19,217 bases of DNA from positions 1 to 19,217 of the forward strand of contig CAZYES010000014.1 in the NCBI GenBank assembly GCA_964646515.1, given 5' to 3'. The stretch comes from C7867-002 sp964646515 (GTDB lineage Bacteria; Patescibacteriota; Minisyncoccia; Phycocordibacterales; PALSA-1337). Positions 1 to 5,910 of this stretch are shown in pieces (within the stretch, counting starts at the first letter, position 1; each line of letters begins with the position of its first letter). The position numbers were made by a program, and so were the translations under genes. The notes beneath the pieces were generated by a model that saw nothing but the letters and a program-made list of their open reading frames with translations, searched no databases and was not told the origin of the DNA.

Positions 1-83
1 TTGTTTGATTGTGAAAGCGGACATCCACACGCTTCCCGGCGCGACCGTGAACCGCCTGTTGCGAATAACCCCTCACATATTTA

Positions 84-101
84 TACAATATGTAGTATAG
101 T
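84..101 (+). promoter_or_regulatory. Candidate -10 region for the DKNYY gene
   Basis: Two AT-rich -10-like hexamers precede the ATG at 111: TACAAT at 84-89 and TATAGT at 96-101. The nearer one leaves only 9 bases before the start codon. No Shine-Dalgarno sequence is visible in between, so the transcript would be leaderless or nearly so. A weak -35 (TTGCGA, 59-64) lies 19 bases before the first hexamer. Prediction from sequence only. Confidence 0.4.
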
Positions 102-110
102 ATTTGGCAT

Positions 111-1232
111 ATGAAAAACTCTCAAAAAGGTTTCGCCGTACCATTACTAATCGTAATTTCGGTGTTAGTTATAGGAGGTGGTGTCTATTACTTCTCAAAA
201 AATAATTCCAGTGGCGGTGCTGGAATAAGAGAAATAAATCCTCAAAGTTTTAGCAAAAATGATTCGGTATATTTCAAATATCAAGGAAAGGTCTATTATT
301 CGGCAACATTATTTGGTGGTCGTGGAACGCCTCAAGTGGTTGATGGTGCAGATGCAGGGAGCTTTAGTGAGCGCAAATTATCAACTGGACAAGAATATGG
401 AGTTGATAAGAACTTCGCATATTGTGCAGGAAGTAAATTGAACGGTAGCGATGGTCCAACTTTTAACGATAGCGATCCAAATTATGCTTTCGATAAGAAC
501 CAAGCATATTATCCTAATTGCCGAATAATCGAAGGAGCTGACGGATCGAGTTTCCAAGTTATTCAAGTAGGAACATACGCTAAAGATAAGAATCATGTCT
601 ATCGTTATGGAATAGTGATATCAGGTGCGGACGCACCCACTTTTCAGATCTTGGGTGATTCTTATATGAAAGACAAAAATAATGTTTATTTTGCAACCCA
701 TACACATGATGAAGTTAAAAGTGAAATCTACGAAGTAAATAAGATAGATGGAGCTGATACGAATTCATTCACAGTTCTTAAAGATGGTTTTGCGCAGGAT
801 AAAAATCACAAATATCTAAATGGCAAAGTGACGACAGCCGATTACTCATCGATGAAATCTTTTGCAGAGACACCGTATGTTACTGACAACACACATGCTT
901 ATTACAACGGAATAGTTTTAACAAATTCAGATCCTAGTACATTTACGATCTTTGATTCGTATAAGTACGGCAATGGATACTATGCGAAAGATAAAAGCCA
1001 AGTGTATTTCGAAAATAACATTGTAGCCGGAGCTGATCCATCAAGTTTTGTCATCTATGGAGCGTATGCAAACGACAAAAACTTCGTATTTTACAAAGGA
1101 AGGAAAATTGAAAACAGTGATGGAGCTAGTTTTCAGTATGACCAAGTACAAGGAACAGGAAAGGATAAAAACTACGTTTATGCTTACGGCTGTATCTATA
1201 AAGATAATAAACAGCTTAGTTGTGCTAAGTAG
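111..1232 (+). CDS. DKNYY-repeat membrane-anchored exported protein
   Basis: The 373-residue product begins with a short basic stretch and one hydrophobic segment (about residues 7-28, KGFAVPLLIVISVL...), so it is probably anchored in the membrane with the rest outside. The remainder is about nine or ten units of roughly 35 residues. Each has a DKN-type core followed by an aromatic turn (DKNFAYCAG, DKNQAYYPN, DKNHVYRYG, DKNNVYFAT, DKNHKYLNG, DKSQVYFEN, DKNFVFYKG, DKNYVYAYG), alternating with GAD..SF motifs. This is the signature of the DKNYY family, whose function is unknown; it is seen in surface proteins of several phyla, including Patescibacteria. One unit is degenerate (DNTHAYYNG). The N-terminus resembles a pilin-like leader but lacks the usual Glu5, so a pilin role is not claimed. 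The start fits the anchor; no ribosome binding site is seen. Confidence 0.85.
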   Translation: MKNSQKGFAVPLLIVISVLVIGGGVYYFSKNNSSGGAGIREINPQSFSKNDSVYFKYQGKVYYSATLFGGRGTPQVVDGADAGSFSERKLSTGQEYGVDKNFAYCAGSKLNGSDGPTFNDSDPNYAFDKNQAYYPNCRIIEGADGSSFQVIQVGTYAKDKNHVYRYGIVISGADAPTFQILGDSYMKDKNNVYFATHTHDEVKSEIYEVNKIDGADTNSFTVLKDGFAQDKNHKYLNGKVTTADYSSMKSFAETPYVTDNTHAYYNGIVLTNSDPSTFTIFDSYKYGNGYYAKDKSQVYFENNIVAGADPSSFVIYGAYANDKNFVFYKGRKIENSDGASFQYDQVQGTGKDKNYVYAYGCIYKDNKQLSCAK

Positions 1233-1320
1233 GGATATTATTCATAGTAAGAAAGATTCCAACATTGTCCAAAAACGGCGCACAAAAAATTGAAATGAAA
1301 TACTGACAATGTTCCGGGAG

Positions 1321-1340
1321 CAAAGCGCCTGCGCGCTTTG
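1321..1340. repeat. GC-rich perfect hairpin
   Basis: CAAAGCGC, a four-base CTGC loop, then GCGCTTTG: a perfect 8-bp stem. No T-run follows on either strand. A similar GC-rich hairpin lies at 2791-2807, beyond the other end of the two-gene cassette. Confidence 0.75.
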
Positions 1341-1377
1341 CGTGTGGGAAATCGAAAAGGTTGAGTATATTTTCGAT

Positions 1378-1415
1378 CCTGAGCGAAGCCGAGCTTGTCG
1401 AGGCTGAGTCGAAGG
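1378..1415. repeat. REP-like GAGC/TCGA palindromic element
   Basis: The sequence opens CCTGAGCGAAGCC and closes GGCTGAGTCGAAGG around a CGA-GCTTG-TCG hairpin. It resembles the CCTGAGC...TCGAAGG class of REP-like sequences found between genes in many bacteria. Only one copy occurs in this window, so the assignment rests on resemblance. Confidence 0.5.
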
Positions 1416-1479
1416 AGAGAAAATACGAAGCCTGTACCGTTCCCGTAGGGAAAGATTCCCACCACCCCCACCCTCTTTT

Positions 1480-1524
1480 TTCCGCCACGCCCTCGTTTCG
1501 GTAGCGAAAAATTTTGCGGAATTA
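1480..1524 (+). repeat. Palindromic element, left copy
   Basis: The 39 bases at 1480-1518 match the reverse complement of 2700-2738 with two mismatches. This copy is itself palindromic: TTCCGC at 1480-1485 pairs with GCGGAA at 1516-1521, and an inner TTTCG-GTAG-CGAAA hairpin sits in the middle. Its right end reads GCGGAATTA, as does the plus-strand end of the other copy. This suggests ends of TAATTCCGC/GCGGAATTA, each copy keeping one of them intact. Confidence 0.75.
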
Positions 1525-1605
1525 GTAAGGAATCAATAATCTATTTTAATTATTCACGAAATATACTATTATTAAGACACTACGAAAATCTTACAAAAAA
1601 GGTTT

Positions 1606-2223
1606 GTGATTCCTTTGATAATCACAGTAGTCGTTTTATTAGTAGTCGGTGGAGTTTATTTTTTACTTTTAAACACTAAGCCATGTGCTATGCTTTATGT
1701 CGGATACAGAAATACTGAAACCGGAAAATGTGAAAATTTCGGCGGTTGTAGTGTGCCCAAGAAATATATTTATGATCAGTCTTGTATTATCAACACCGCC
1801 AGTTGGAAAACCTTTCAGACTAACCAGTATGGATTTGAGGTAAAGTATCCGCCAACACTTAATGTTTCAGAACAACAACCTTTTGGTGGGGCGGTTTATG
1901 GTATCCTTTTTGACAATCCCTCGTTCAATCGAACTTCAGCCGGCAGAAAAAATGTTTTCAGCATCTTAGTTTTTAAGGATTCTGATCAAATGCAAAATGA
2001 ATATAAATCGTTAGGTCTACAAGACAAAGGTTCTGCTTACATTGATGGATTTTTAGCAAAGAAAATGTTAAGGCCGATTAGTCCAACTAATACTCTTACA
2101 GAAACTACGGTTTATCTGATAAACGATAAAAACATTTCTATACACTTTCAAGGGACGGATTTTCACGGGATTTCCGAACCAGACATGAGTGAGATACTTA
2201 AATCTTTTAAGTTTATAAAATGA
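1606..2223 (+). CDS. Small membrane-anchored exported protein, YGFEVKYP type
   Basis: The 205-residue product has one N-terminal hydrophobic segment (about residues 2-23), then a Cys-containing linker with four to five cysteines (C27, CENFGGC, QSC), then a globular domain starting at WKTFQTNQYGFEVKYPP and ending ILKSFKFIK. The YGF..KYP opening and LKSFKF close resemble small PsbP-like exported domains common in Patescibacteria; this is by eye and not firm. GTG at 1606 is the first standard start, but the preceding agg leaves only three bases of spacing. The in-frame codons just upstream (ACG AAA ATC TTA CAA AAA AGG TTT) would give the usual basic leader KILQKRF, so translation may begin at ACG 1582, or an ATG there has mutated. 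The gene sits inside the inverted palindromic element pair. Function unknown. Confidence 0.72.
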   Translation: MIPLIITVVVLLVVGGVYFLLLNTKPCAMLYVGYRNTETGKCENFGGCSVPKKYIYDQSCIINTASWKTFQTNQYGFEVKYPPTLNVSEQQPFGGAVYGILFDNPSFNRTSAGRKNVFSILVFKDSDQMQNEYKSLGLQDKGSAYIDGFLAKKMLRPISPTNTLTETTVYLINDKNISIHFQGTDFHGISEPDMSEILKSFKFIK

Positions 2224-2236
2224 AAAATTTAAAAGT

Positions 2237-2686
2237 ATGAAATCACTAAAAATAATAATACCAATAATTATTTTGATTTTGATAGTCGGTGGAATATTTT
2301 ATCTATCAAAGAAAAATAATTGGGGTTGCGCACTTGATAGCCAAGGAACTCGAATTTTTATTCGAGCAACTGACTTAGAGCCATACAAGAATAAAATTAA
2401 CTTTACCAATGAAAGAAAATCGGAAGGCTATCTAAACGATTGGAGTGTTATCAATGAGTTAAGAAACAAGGATATTACCTATGCAGAAGACTCTAACGAT
2501 TGTTATGGAAAACATATTTACAAGGTTAAGACAAATAATCAATTGATAACCGTTGATAAAAATGGATTTGGTGACTATCTCACCGAAGATAGATTCAACG
2601 GAAGTTTTTGTGGCAATGGAATTGTAATCACGCAATACGGAAACAGCCCGATCTTTATTTCTGGTAGAACTTGCCAAGAAATTTAA
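2237..2686 (+). CDS. Small single-TM exported protein, unknown function
   Basis: The 149-residue product starts MKSLKIIIPIIILILIVGGIFYLSKK, a clear membrane anchor or uncleaved signal. A soluble domain of about 120 residues follows, with four cysteines (C31, C89, and C125 and C147 near the end) that could pair outside the cell. It starts 13 bases after the previous stop and is probably co-transcribed with it; the spacer gaaaaatttaaaagt has no clear ribosome binding site. I do not recognise the domain. The shared anchor style (hydrophobic run, GG, aromatics, KK/N) links it to its two upstream neighbours as a set of exported proteins. Confidence 0.7.
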   Translation: MKSLKIIIPIIILILIVGGIFYLSKKNNWGCALDSQGTRIFIRATDLEPYKNKINFTNERKSEGYLNDWSVINELRNKDITYAEDSNDCYGKHIYKVKTNNQLITVDKNGFGDYLTEDRFNGSFCGNGIVITQYGNSPIFISGRTCQEI

Positions 2687-2699
2687 AAAAAATTATTTT

Positions 2700-2741
2700 C
2701 GCAAAATTTTTCACTACCGAAACGAGAGCGTGGCGGAATTA
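2700..2741 (-). repeat. Palindromic element, right (inverted) copy
   Basis: This is the inverted partner of 1480-1518, with 37 of 39 positions matching after reverse complementing. The plus-strand end GCGGAATTA (2733-2741) is intact; the other end has drifted to TTTTCGC. Together the copies form an inverted pair about 1.2 kb apart that encloses the two small exported-protein genes. Confidence 0.75.
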
Positions 2742-2754
2742 CCCCCCCCCCCCC
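2742..2754. repeat. Homopolymer of 13 C
   Basis: Thirteen consecutive C residues follow the right palindromic element directly. Runs like this slip during replication and are also a classic sequencing or assembly error site, so the exact length should not be trusted. Confidence 0.9.
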
Positions 2755-2790
2755 GTCCCTTTCCTTTTTGCCCGCCAGAGCGTTCAGTTT

Positions 2791-2807
2791 GGCGCGCGAA
2801 GCGCGCC
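2791..2807. repeat. GC-rich perfect hairpin
   Basis: GGCGCGC, GAA loop, GCGCGCC: a perfect 7-bp stem with no T-run after it on either strand. It mirrors the GC-rich hairpin at 1321-1340 outside the other palindromic element copy. Confidence 0.7.
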
Positions 2808-2856
2808 GTCAGTTTCGCTCAAAATAGGTTCGGATTTGGTCAAACAAACGCACCAC

Positions 2857-2871
2857 TGATCTGTACCCCAT
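2857..2871 (+). repeat. Direct repeat TGAyCTGTACCCCAT, copy 1
   Basis: TGATCTGTACCCCAT here and TGACCTGTACCCCAT at 6519-6533 match at 14 of 15 positions in the same orientation. They bracket the GC-richer peptidase block. The TG start and CCCCA core recall insertion-sequence ends, but no transposase gene accompanies them. Confidence 0.55.
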
Positions 2872-2929
2872 CAAACGTAGAGAGACCCACTGAGACACCT
2901 TAGTAGAGCGGTATTCGAGTAGAGTCAAA

Positions 2930-3027
2930 CTACAAAATAGGATCAAGAGCACTTGCTTGTCTTCCTCTTCGGTCGACTTACGAGCACAGAAGCAGTATTT
3001 GATCGGAGTGGGTGGTCTCGGTTCCAT
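2930..3027 (-). pseudogene. Serine recombinase N-terminal fragment
   Basis: The minus-strand reading from ATG at 3027 gives MEPRPPTPIKYCFCARKST, then EEEDKQVLLI. This is the opening of the large serine recombinase/resolvase family (consensus YC.YARKST.e.e.RQ.LSI), with the catalytic serine in ARKST. After about 30 residues the similarity stops. The frame runs on with unrelated low-complexity residues to 2809, so the catalytic domain is cut off and the rest of the gene is missing. It is probably a relic of an integrase or resolvase that once moved DNA at this boundary. Confidence 0.6.
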
Positions 3028-3090
3028 ACTACAAAGGATGACAGAGGTAGGGCGATGAGTCCAGATATCCTAGTTGGTAACTATTTACGC

Positions 3091-3135
3091 AAAAGAAAAC
3101 CGCCCGACGAAAGCCAAACGGTCTTCGTGAGCGGT
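3091..3135 (-). terminator. Terminator of the M16 peptidase gene
   Basis: Read on the minus strand, just after the stop codon at 3144, ACCGC pairs with GCGGT and ACGAA with TTCGT around a GACCGTTTGGCT loop. The run TTTTCTTTT follows. This is a good intrinsic terminator. Confidence 0.8.
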
Positions 3136-3143
3136 GAATTCTC

Positions 3144-4409
3144 TTACTTGCCCAAACCTTTAAAGATTAGGGTATGAGCGTTTTCAGGATTAAGCAGGTT
3201 AAGTTGCGTCGTGACTTGATCGAGGCCGACACTGCTGAAGGTCTTCTCGTAATCAGAGTCGTTTACGACTTCGCCTGCGGCAGTATACCGATACACCGCC
3301 GTATCCCTGAAATCCGACGGGTCGATAGAACGCATGCTGAACAGATGTTTCACCCCCTGCTGTACTTCCTCAAGCCTTTCCTGGCTTCGCGCCCATTGAT
3401 CCTTGGCGACATCGCAAAAGGCTGTAAGCACTGCCTCGATGTTCTCCTTCTTAGCTAGAGCGCAGAATCCGAAGTAATTTCTTTCTGGATTATAGCGACC
3501 AAAGCAGAACGTCTGGTAGACGAGTTTGCGCTCCTCGCGAACGATCCGGTACAGCGGAGAACTTAATCCGCCAAACTGGAACAGATCCGAAAGGATGTTA
3601 ACGTCGTAGAAGGCCCGTTGCGCTCCAGAATTCGCTCTATGGAACAGCATCAGTATTACCGAAGTCTTAAACTCGGTTTCAATCACCGTTGTCTCTCCTG
3701 CTTTCCACTTCGGCAACGGTCCTCGGTCAACCGAGCTCCGCCGCGCTGACAGTCCGTTGTCAGGCAAAATGTCCGATAACTTCTCGAGCTCATACATAAG
3801 CTCTGGCTTGGGAATATTTCCAACAACGACGAGCGCTGCCCTGGATCGGTCATACCCAGCCTTATATGCTTTTCGCAGTGTTGATGCATCCATAGCATCC
3901 AATGTCTCCTCAGAGCCAACAACTGCGTGCCCAAATGAATGTCCAGAAAACATTATCTCCGGAATCTTCATCATCTGTGCCGACCGAAGCGCATCGCCGA
4001 GATTCCCGGCAATCTCCTGCCGGATGATGTCCCGCTCTGCATTGACGTCTTCCTCGCGAACGAGGGGACGTGCAAACATATCAGTCACCACCGAAAAAGC
4101 TTTACGCCAGACTTCCAGAGGGACAAAGCTGTCATAGACGGTACTCTGCATATTCGTGTACGCATTGATAGTTCCAGCGTATTTGGTAGCCCAGCCCTTT
4201 GTAGCTGCATAGCCGCCGGAATACTTGGCTGTTCCGCGAAACGGAACATGCTCAAACCAGTGATACAATCCTGGTTTGCCCACAGATTCATCATCGGCTG
4301 CTCCGGTGAATACAACCCACGAGATCGCGACCGACTTCACCATTTCAGGCATTCGCTGATATAAGACCGGAATGCCGTAAGGTCCAACGAGTTTTTCAAT
4401 TTCAATCAT
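3144..4409 (-). CDS. M16-family zinc peptidase (single subunit)
   Basis: The 421-residue product has the inverted zinc motif HxxEH (HWFEH, residues 50-54). A second acidic pair 7 residues apart (E125 and E132 in ERDIIRQE) supplies the third zinc ligand at the usual spacing of about 77 residues. AGTINAYTNMQSTVYDSF matches the conserved NA.T....T.Y substrate-binding stretch. The C-terminal half carries the RE...LVYQTFCFGRY motif of the non-catalytic domain. Length fits one M16B processing-peptidase-like chain, which usually works as a dimer; no partner chain is nearby. No signal peptide is apparent, so a cytoplasmic role is likely. A strong AGGAG ribosome binding site lies 6 bases before ATG 4409, and the gene has its own promoter and terminator. 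GC is higher than in the core genes. Confidence 0.92.
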   Translation of the reverse strand: MIEIEKLVGPYGIPVLYQRMPEMVKSVAISWVVFTGAADDESVGKPGLYHWFEHVPFRGTAKYSGGYAATKGWATKYAGTINAYTNMQSTVYDSFVPLEVWRKAFSVVTDMFARPLVREEDVNAERDIIRQEIAGNLGDALRSAQMMKIPEIMFSGHSFGHAVVGSEETLDAMDASTLRKAYKAGYDRSRAALVVVGNIPKPELMYELEKLSDILPDNGLSARRSSVDRGPLPKWKAGETTVIETEFKTSVILMLFHRANSGAQRAFYDVNILSDLFQFGGLSSPLYRIVREERKLVYQTFCFGRYNPERNYFGFCALAKKENIEAVLTAFCDVAKDQWARSQERLEEVQQGVKHLFSMRSIDPSDFRDTAVYRYTAAGEVVNDSDYEKTFSSVGLDQVTTQLNLLNPENAHTLIFKGLGK

Positions 4410-4479
4410 TATCTGCTCCTTTGTTGAGAGTTATTGTTTTGTAAAAAGAAGGTAAATCCTTCATTCTATTTCAGAGCAT

Positions 4480-4508
4480 ATATTATCATTTATTCACCAC
4501 TTCGTCAA
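4480..4508 (-). promoter_or_regulatory. Sigma-70-like promoter of the M16 gene
   Basis: On the minus strand TTGACG (4503-4508) and TAATAT (4480-4485) are separated by exactly 17 bases and point into the M16 gene. The leader is about 65 bases and ends with the AGGAG site at 4416-4420. Confidence 0.75.
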
Positions 4509-4516
4509 ATCGGACG

Positions 4517-4545
4517 CAAAAAGACCGAGGATTGCTCCCCGGTCT
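4517..4545 (-). terminator. Terminator of the protease operon
   Basis: Minus strand: AGACCG, a mismatch, GGA, GCAA loop, TCC, mismatch, CGGTCT, then TTTTTGCG. It lies ten bases beyond the stop of the HExxH gene and just before the M16 promoter, separating the two transcription units. Confidence 0.85.
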
Positions 4546-4554
4546 CGCCATTGT

Positions 4555-5238
4555 CTAAAGAACTGATTTTGGTCCAACCTTCAACAACTTCAGAATATTA
4601 TCACGACTGCGTATACTCGGAAGTCGGTGCAGAACGAGATACTCGATGAGTATCGAATCGAATTCTTCAGCGTCCGTCCTTTTGCGGGCGAACTGTTTTC
4701 TGGTTCCGTCTCGAATCATGAGTCTTCTCTGTTCGGCGTTGAGGTGGTAAACGAACTTTCCAAGCTTCCGGAGGAGCGGATGCTTTGCCTGCTTCCAAGT
4801 CCAGGCGTTGAATTTCTTCAAACGTCTTCCGTGTTGGAACTGGAGCCGGTGTCTAACCTCATGGACCGCCGTTGTAACGGCAAATTCCTTTCTTGTGAGC
4901 TTACGGCGTTCTTCCGCCGGACAAACTGTGACACGTTTGCCATTCTCCTCGATGAAGACTATTTTGGAGTCTTCTTTCCATAGGTCATGTTGGCCAGGCA
5001 CAAAGATAGTGTAATGCTCTTTCCGCTTGCCCTTAACGGGCCTGCAGTACTGGGCATAAAACTTCTTTTTACTGGGTACAAGGCACATTTCTATGCCCGC
5101 AATATTCCCCGGGAACAAGGCCTGATCAAGACTGGCAAGCACCGCAAACAGATCGAGTGCTATATCAATGTCGTCCTTATTAAAGCCTTGCCGTGTGAAG
5201 CTCTGGCGGAACTTATCCACCTGATCTTTGAGAGACAT
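4555..5238 (-). CDS. HExxH zincin-like protein, putative metallopeptidase
   Basis: The 227-residue basic protein has a mostly helical N-terminal part (residues 1-45), a central part rich in beta strands, and the sequence TTAVHEVRHRLQFQHG with a canonical HExxH (H126, E127, H130). About 60 residues later comes DAEEFDSILIEYL; one of E191/E192 could be the third zinc ligand, as in gluzincins. I do not recognise a named family, so peptidase activity is an inference from the motif. ATG at 5238 is preferred over GTG 5241 because GGAGG (5246-5250) is 7 bases away. The ATG shares one base with the stop of the upstream ClpP-like gene (TGATG), which implies translational coupling. A strong terminator follows. 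Confidence 0.75.
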   Translation of the reverse strand: MSLKDQVDKFRQSFTRQGFNKDDIDIALDLFAVLASLDQALFPGNIAGIEMCLVPSKKKFYAQYCRPVKGKRKEHYTIFVPGQHDLWKEDSKIVFIEENGKRVTVCPAEERRKLTRKEFAVTTAVHEVRHRLQFQHGRRLKKFNAWTWKQAKHPLLRKLGKFVYHLNAEQRRLMIRDGTRKQFARKRTDAEEFDSILIEYLVLHRLPSIRSRDNILKLLKVGPKSVL

Positions 5239-5873
5239 CACTTCGCCTCCTTTTCTGGCCCAAAGAACTTGAAGTCGGTCTCGATTTTGTCGATAATGCC
5301 GAGCTCCAGAGCTTCCTGGGACGTGTAGTCGAGGGACCGGTACTTCTCGCCCAAGCGGAACAGCTCGTGAATCTCCTCACGACTCTTCTTCAGGCGCTTT
5401 ATATAGAGGTCTTCGCGTTCTTTCTTGTCGTCCGTCATCTGCTTCTTGATCATAGCGATCTCGCGATCGGAGATCTCGTCGCTGTCGCGCACGCATTCGA
5501 AACCCGTGCGGGTGAAGTGGACGAAGAATTCGGCCGTGGGCAATGCCCGGCGTTCGCGGCATGAAAGCAGAATGTCCACCGCCATGGACGCACAACGCTC
5601 GATCACCAATCCATCGACCGGCGAACGTACCATGTTGATAGCGCCGCAAATATGTTTGGCGCTACCGACGTCGCCGCCACCGCTCGCAATGAGTAGGGTA
5701 ATCGGCGCGACTTCCTTGAAATCGAGAGCGAGCATGGTCTTGATGATTCCATCAGCCATATCGCCGTAGATCTTCCCTTGAATCGGGACCAGGCGGCGCT
5801 CCGTCAGGTTCTTGGCAACTGCAGTCTCGGAAATTCCGAGTGATTCCTGCATTACTGAATATATATCTTTCAT
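5238..5873 (-). CDS. ClpP-fold serine protease, divergent
   Basis: The 211-residue product aligns with ClpP. PIQGKIYGDMAD matches the first strand region. ITLLIASGGGDVGSAKHI matches I.LyINSPGG.v..g.aI. RCASMAVDILLS carries the nucleophile (S96). ALPTAEFFVHF carries the histidine (H119). YRSLDYTSQEALELGIIDKI carries the likely aspartate (D182) before the conserved EA...GiID. The triad is therefore intact, although the flanking sequence (RCASM for GxAASM, VHF for iHQ) is far from housekeeping ClpP. A charged helix (residues about 130-175) matches the ClpP handle region. No ClpX or other ATPase is nearby. ATG 5873 is preferred over TTG 5876; AGGA lies 5 bases upstream. It is coupled to the HExxH gene downstream. 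Confidence 0.88.
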   Translation of the reverse strand: MKDIYSVMQESLGISETAVAKNLTERRLVPIQGKIYGDMADGIIKTMLALDFKEVAPITLLIASGGGDVGSAKHICGAINMVRSPVDGLVIERCASMAVDILLSCRERRALPTAEFFVHFTRTGFECVRDSDEISDREIAMIKKQMTDDKKEREDLYIKRLKKSREEIHELFRLGEKYRSLDYTSQEALELGIIDKIETDFKFFGPEKEAK

Positions 5874-5910
5874 CAATATCCTTTGTACTGGTGCTCAATG
5901 GTGCACCTAT

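Larger units (their letters stand above)
1233..1605. other. Gene-free region packed with inverted repeats
   Basis: No convincing gene is found in this 373-base stretch. It holds several hairpins in series: AACATTGTC/GACAATGTT (1261-1269 with 1305-1313), CAAAGCGC/GCGCTTTG (1321-1340), ATCGAAAA/TTTTCGAT (1351-1377), a REP-like GAGC..TCGA element (1378-1415), TTCCC-GTA-GGGAA-AGA-TTCCC (1440-1460), and the left palindromic element (1480-1524). A -10-like TATACT at 1562-1567 could serve the next gene. None of the hairpins is followed by a clear T-tract, so they are not simple terminators. Confidence 0.7.
2687..3143. other. Gene-free boundary region with repeat and recombinase debris
   Basis: No intact gene is seen in these 457 bases. 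They hold, in order, the right palindromic element copy (2700-2741), a run of 13 C (2742-2754), a GC-rich hairpin (2791-2807), a TGATCTGTACCCCAT repeat (2857-2871), a serine-recombinase N-terminal fragment on the minus strand (about 2930-3027) and the terminator of the M16 gene (3091-3135). Confidence 0.7.

Noticed and set aside
2..100. Open frame at the left edge (IVKADIHTLPGATVNRLLR...) that could be the end of an upstream plus-strand gene
   Set aside because: Only 32 codons are visible and the minus strand is equally open here; too little to call.
1252..1459. AAAGATTCC occurring twice (1252-1260 and 1451-1459) as a direct repeat of an insertion
   Set aside because: Nine bases in an A-rich region with no element between them; chance is a fair explanation.
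1225..1488. Minus-strand frames of 77-87 codons over the hairpin-rich gap
   Set aside because: They translate straight through palindromic repeats, two of them overlap in different frames, and the products look like repeat-derived low-complexity sequence.
2671..2859. 62-codon plus-strand frame through the 13-C run
   Set aside because: It is made of the palindromic element, the C homopolymer (poly-Pro) and the GC hairpin; no protein features.
2809..3027. Whole 72-codon minus-strand frame as an intact small gene
   Set aside because: Only the first 30 or so residues match a serine recombinase; the rest is unrelated, so it is treated as a fragment.
3757..4364. Plus-strand frames of 126 and 141 codons opposite the M16 gene
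   Set aside because: They are antisense shadows of a gene with clear catalytic motifs, own promoter and terminator.
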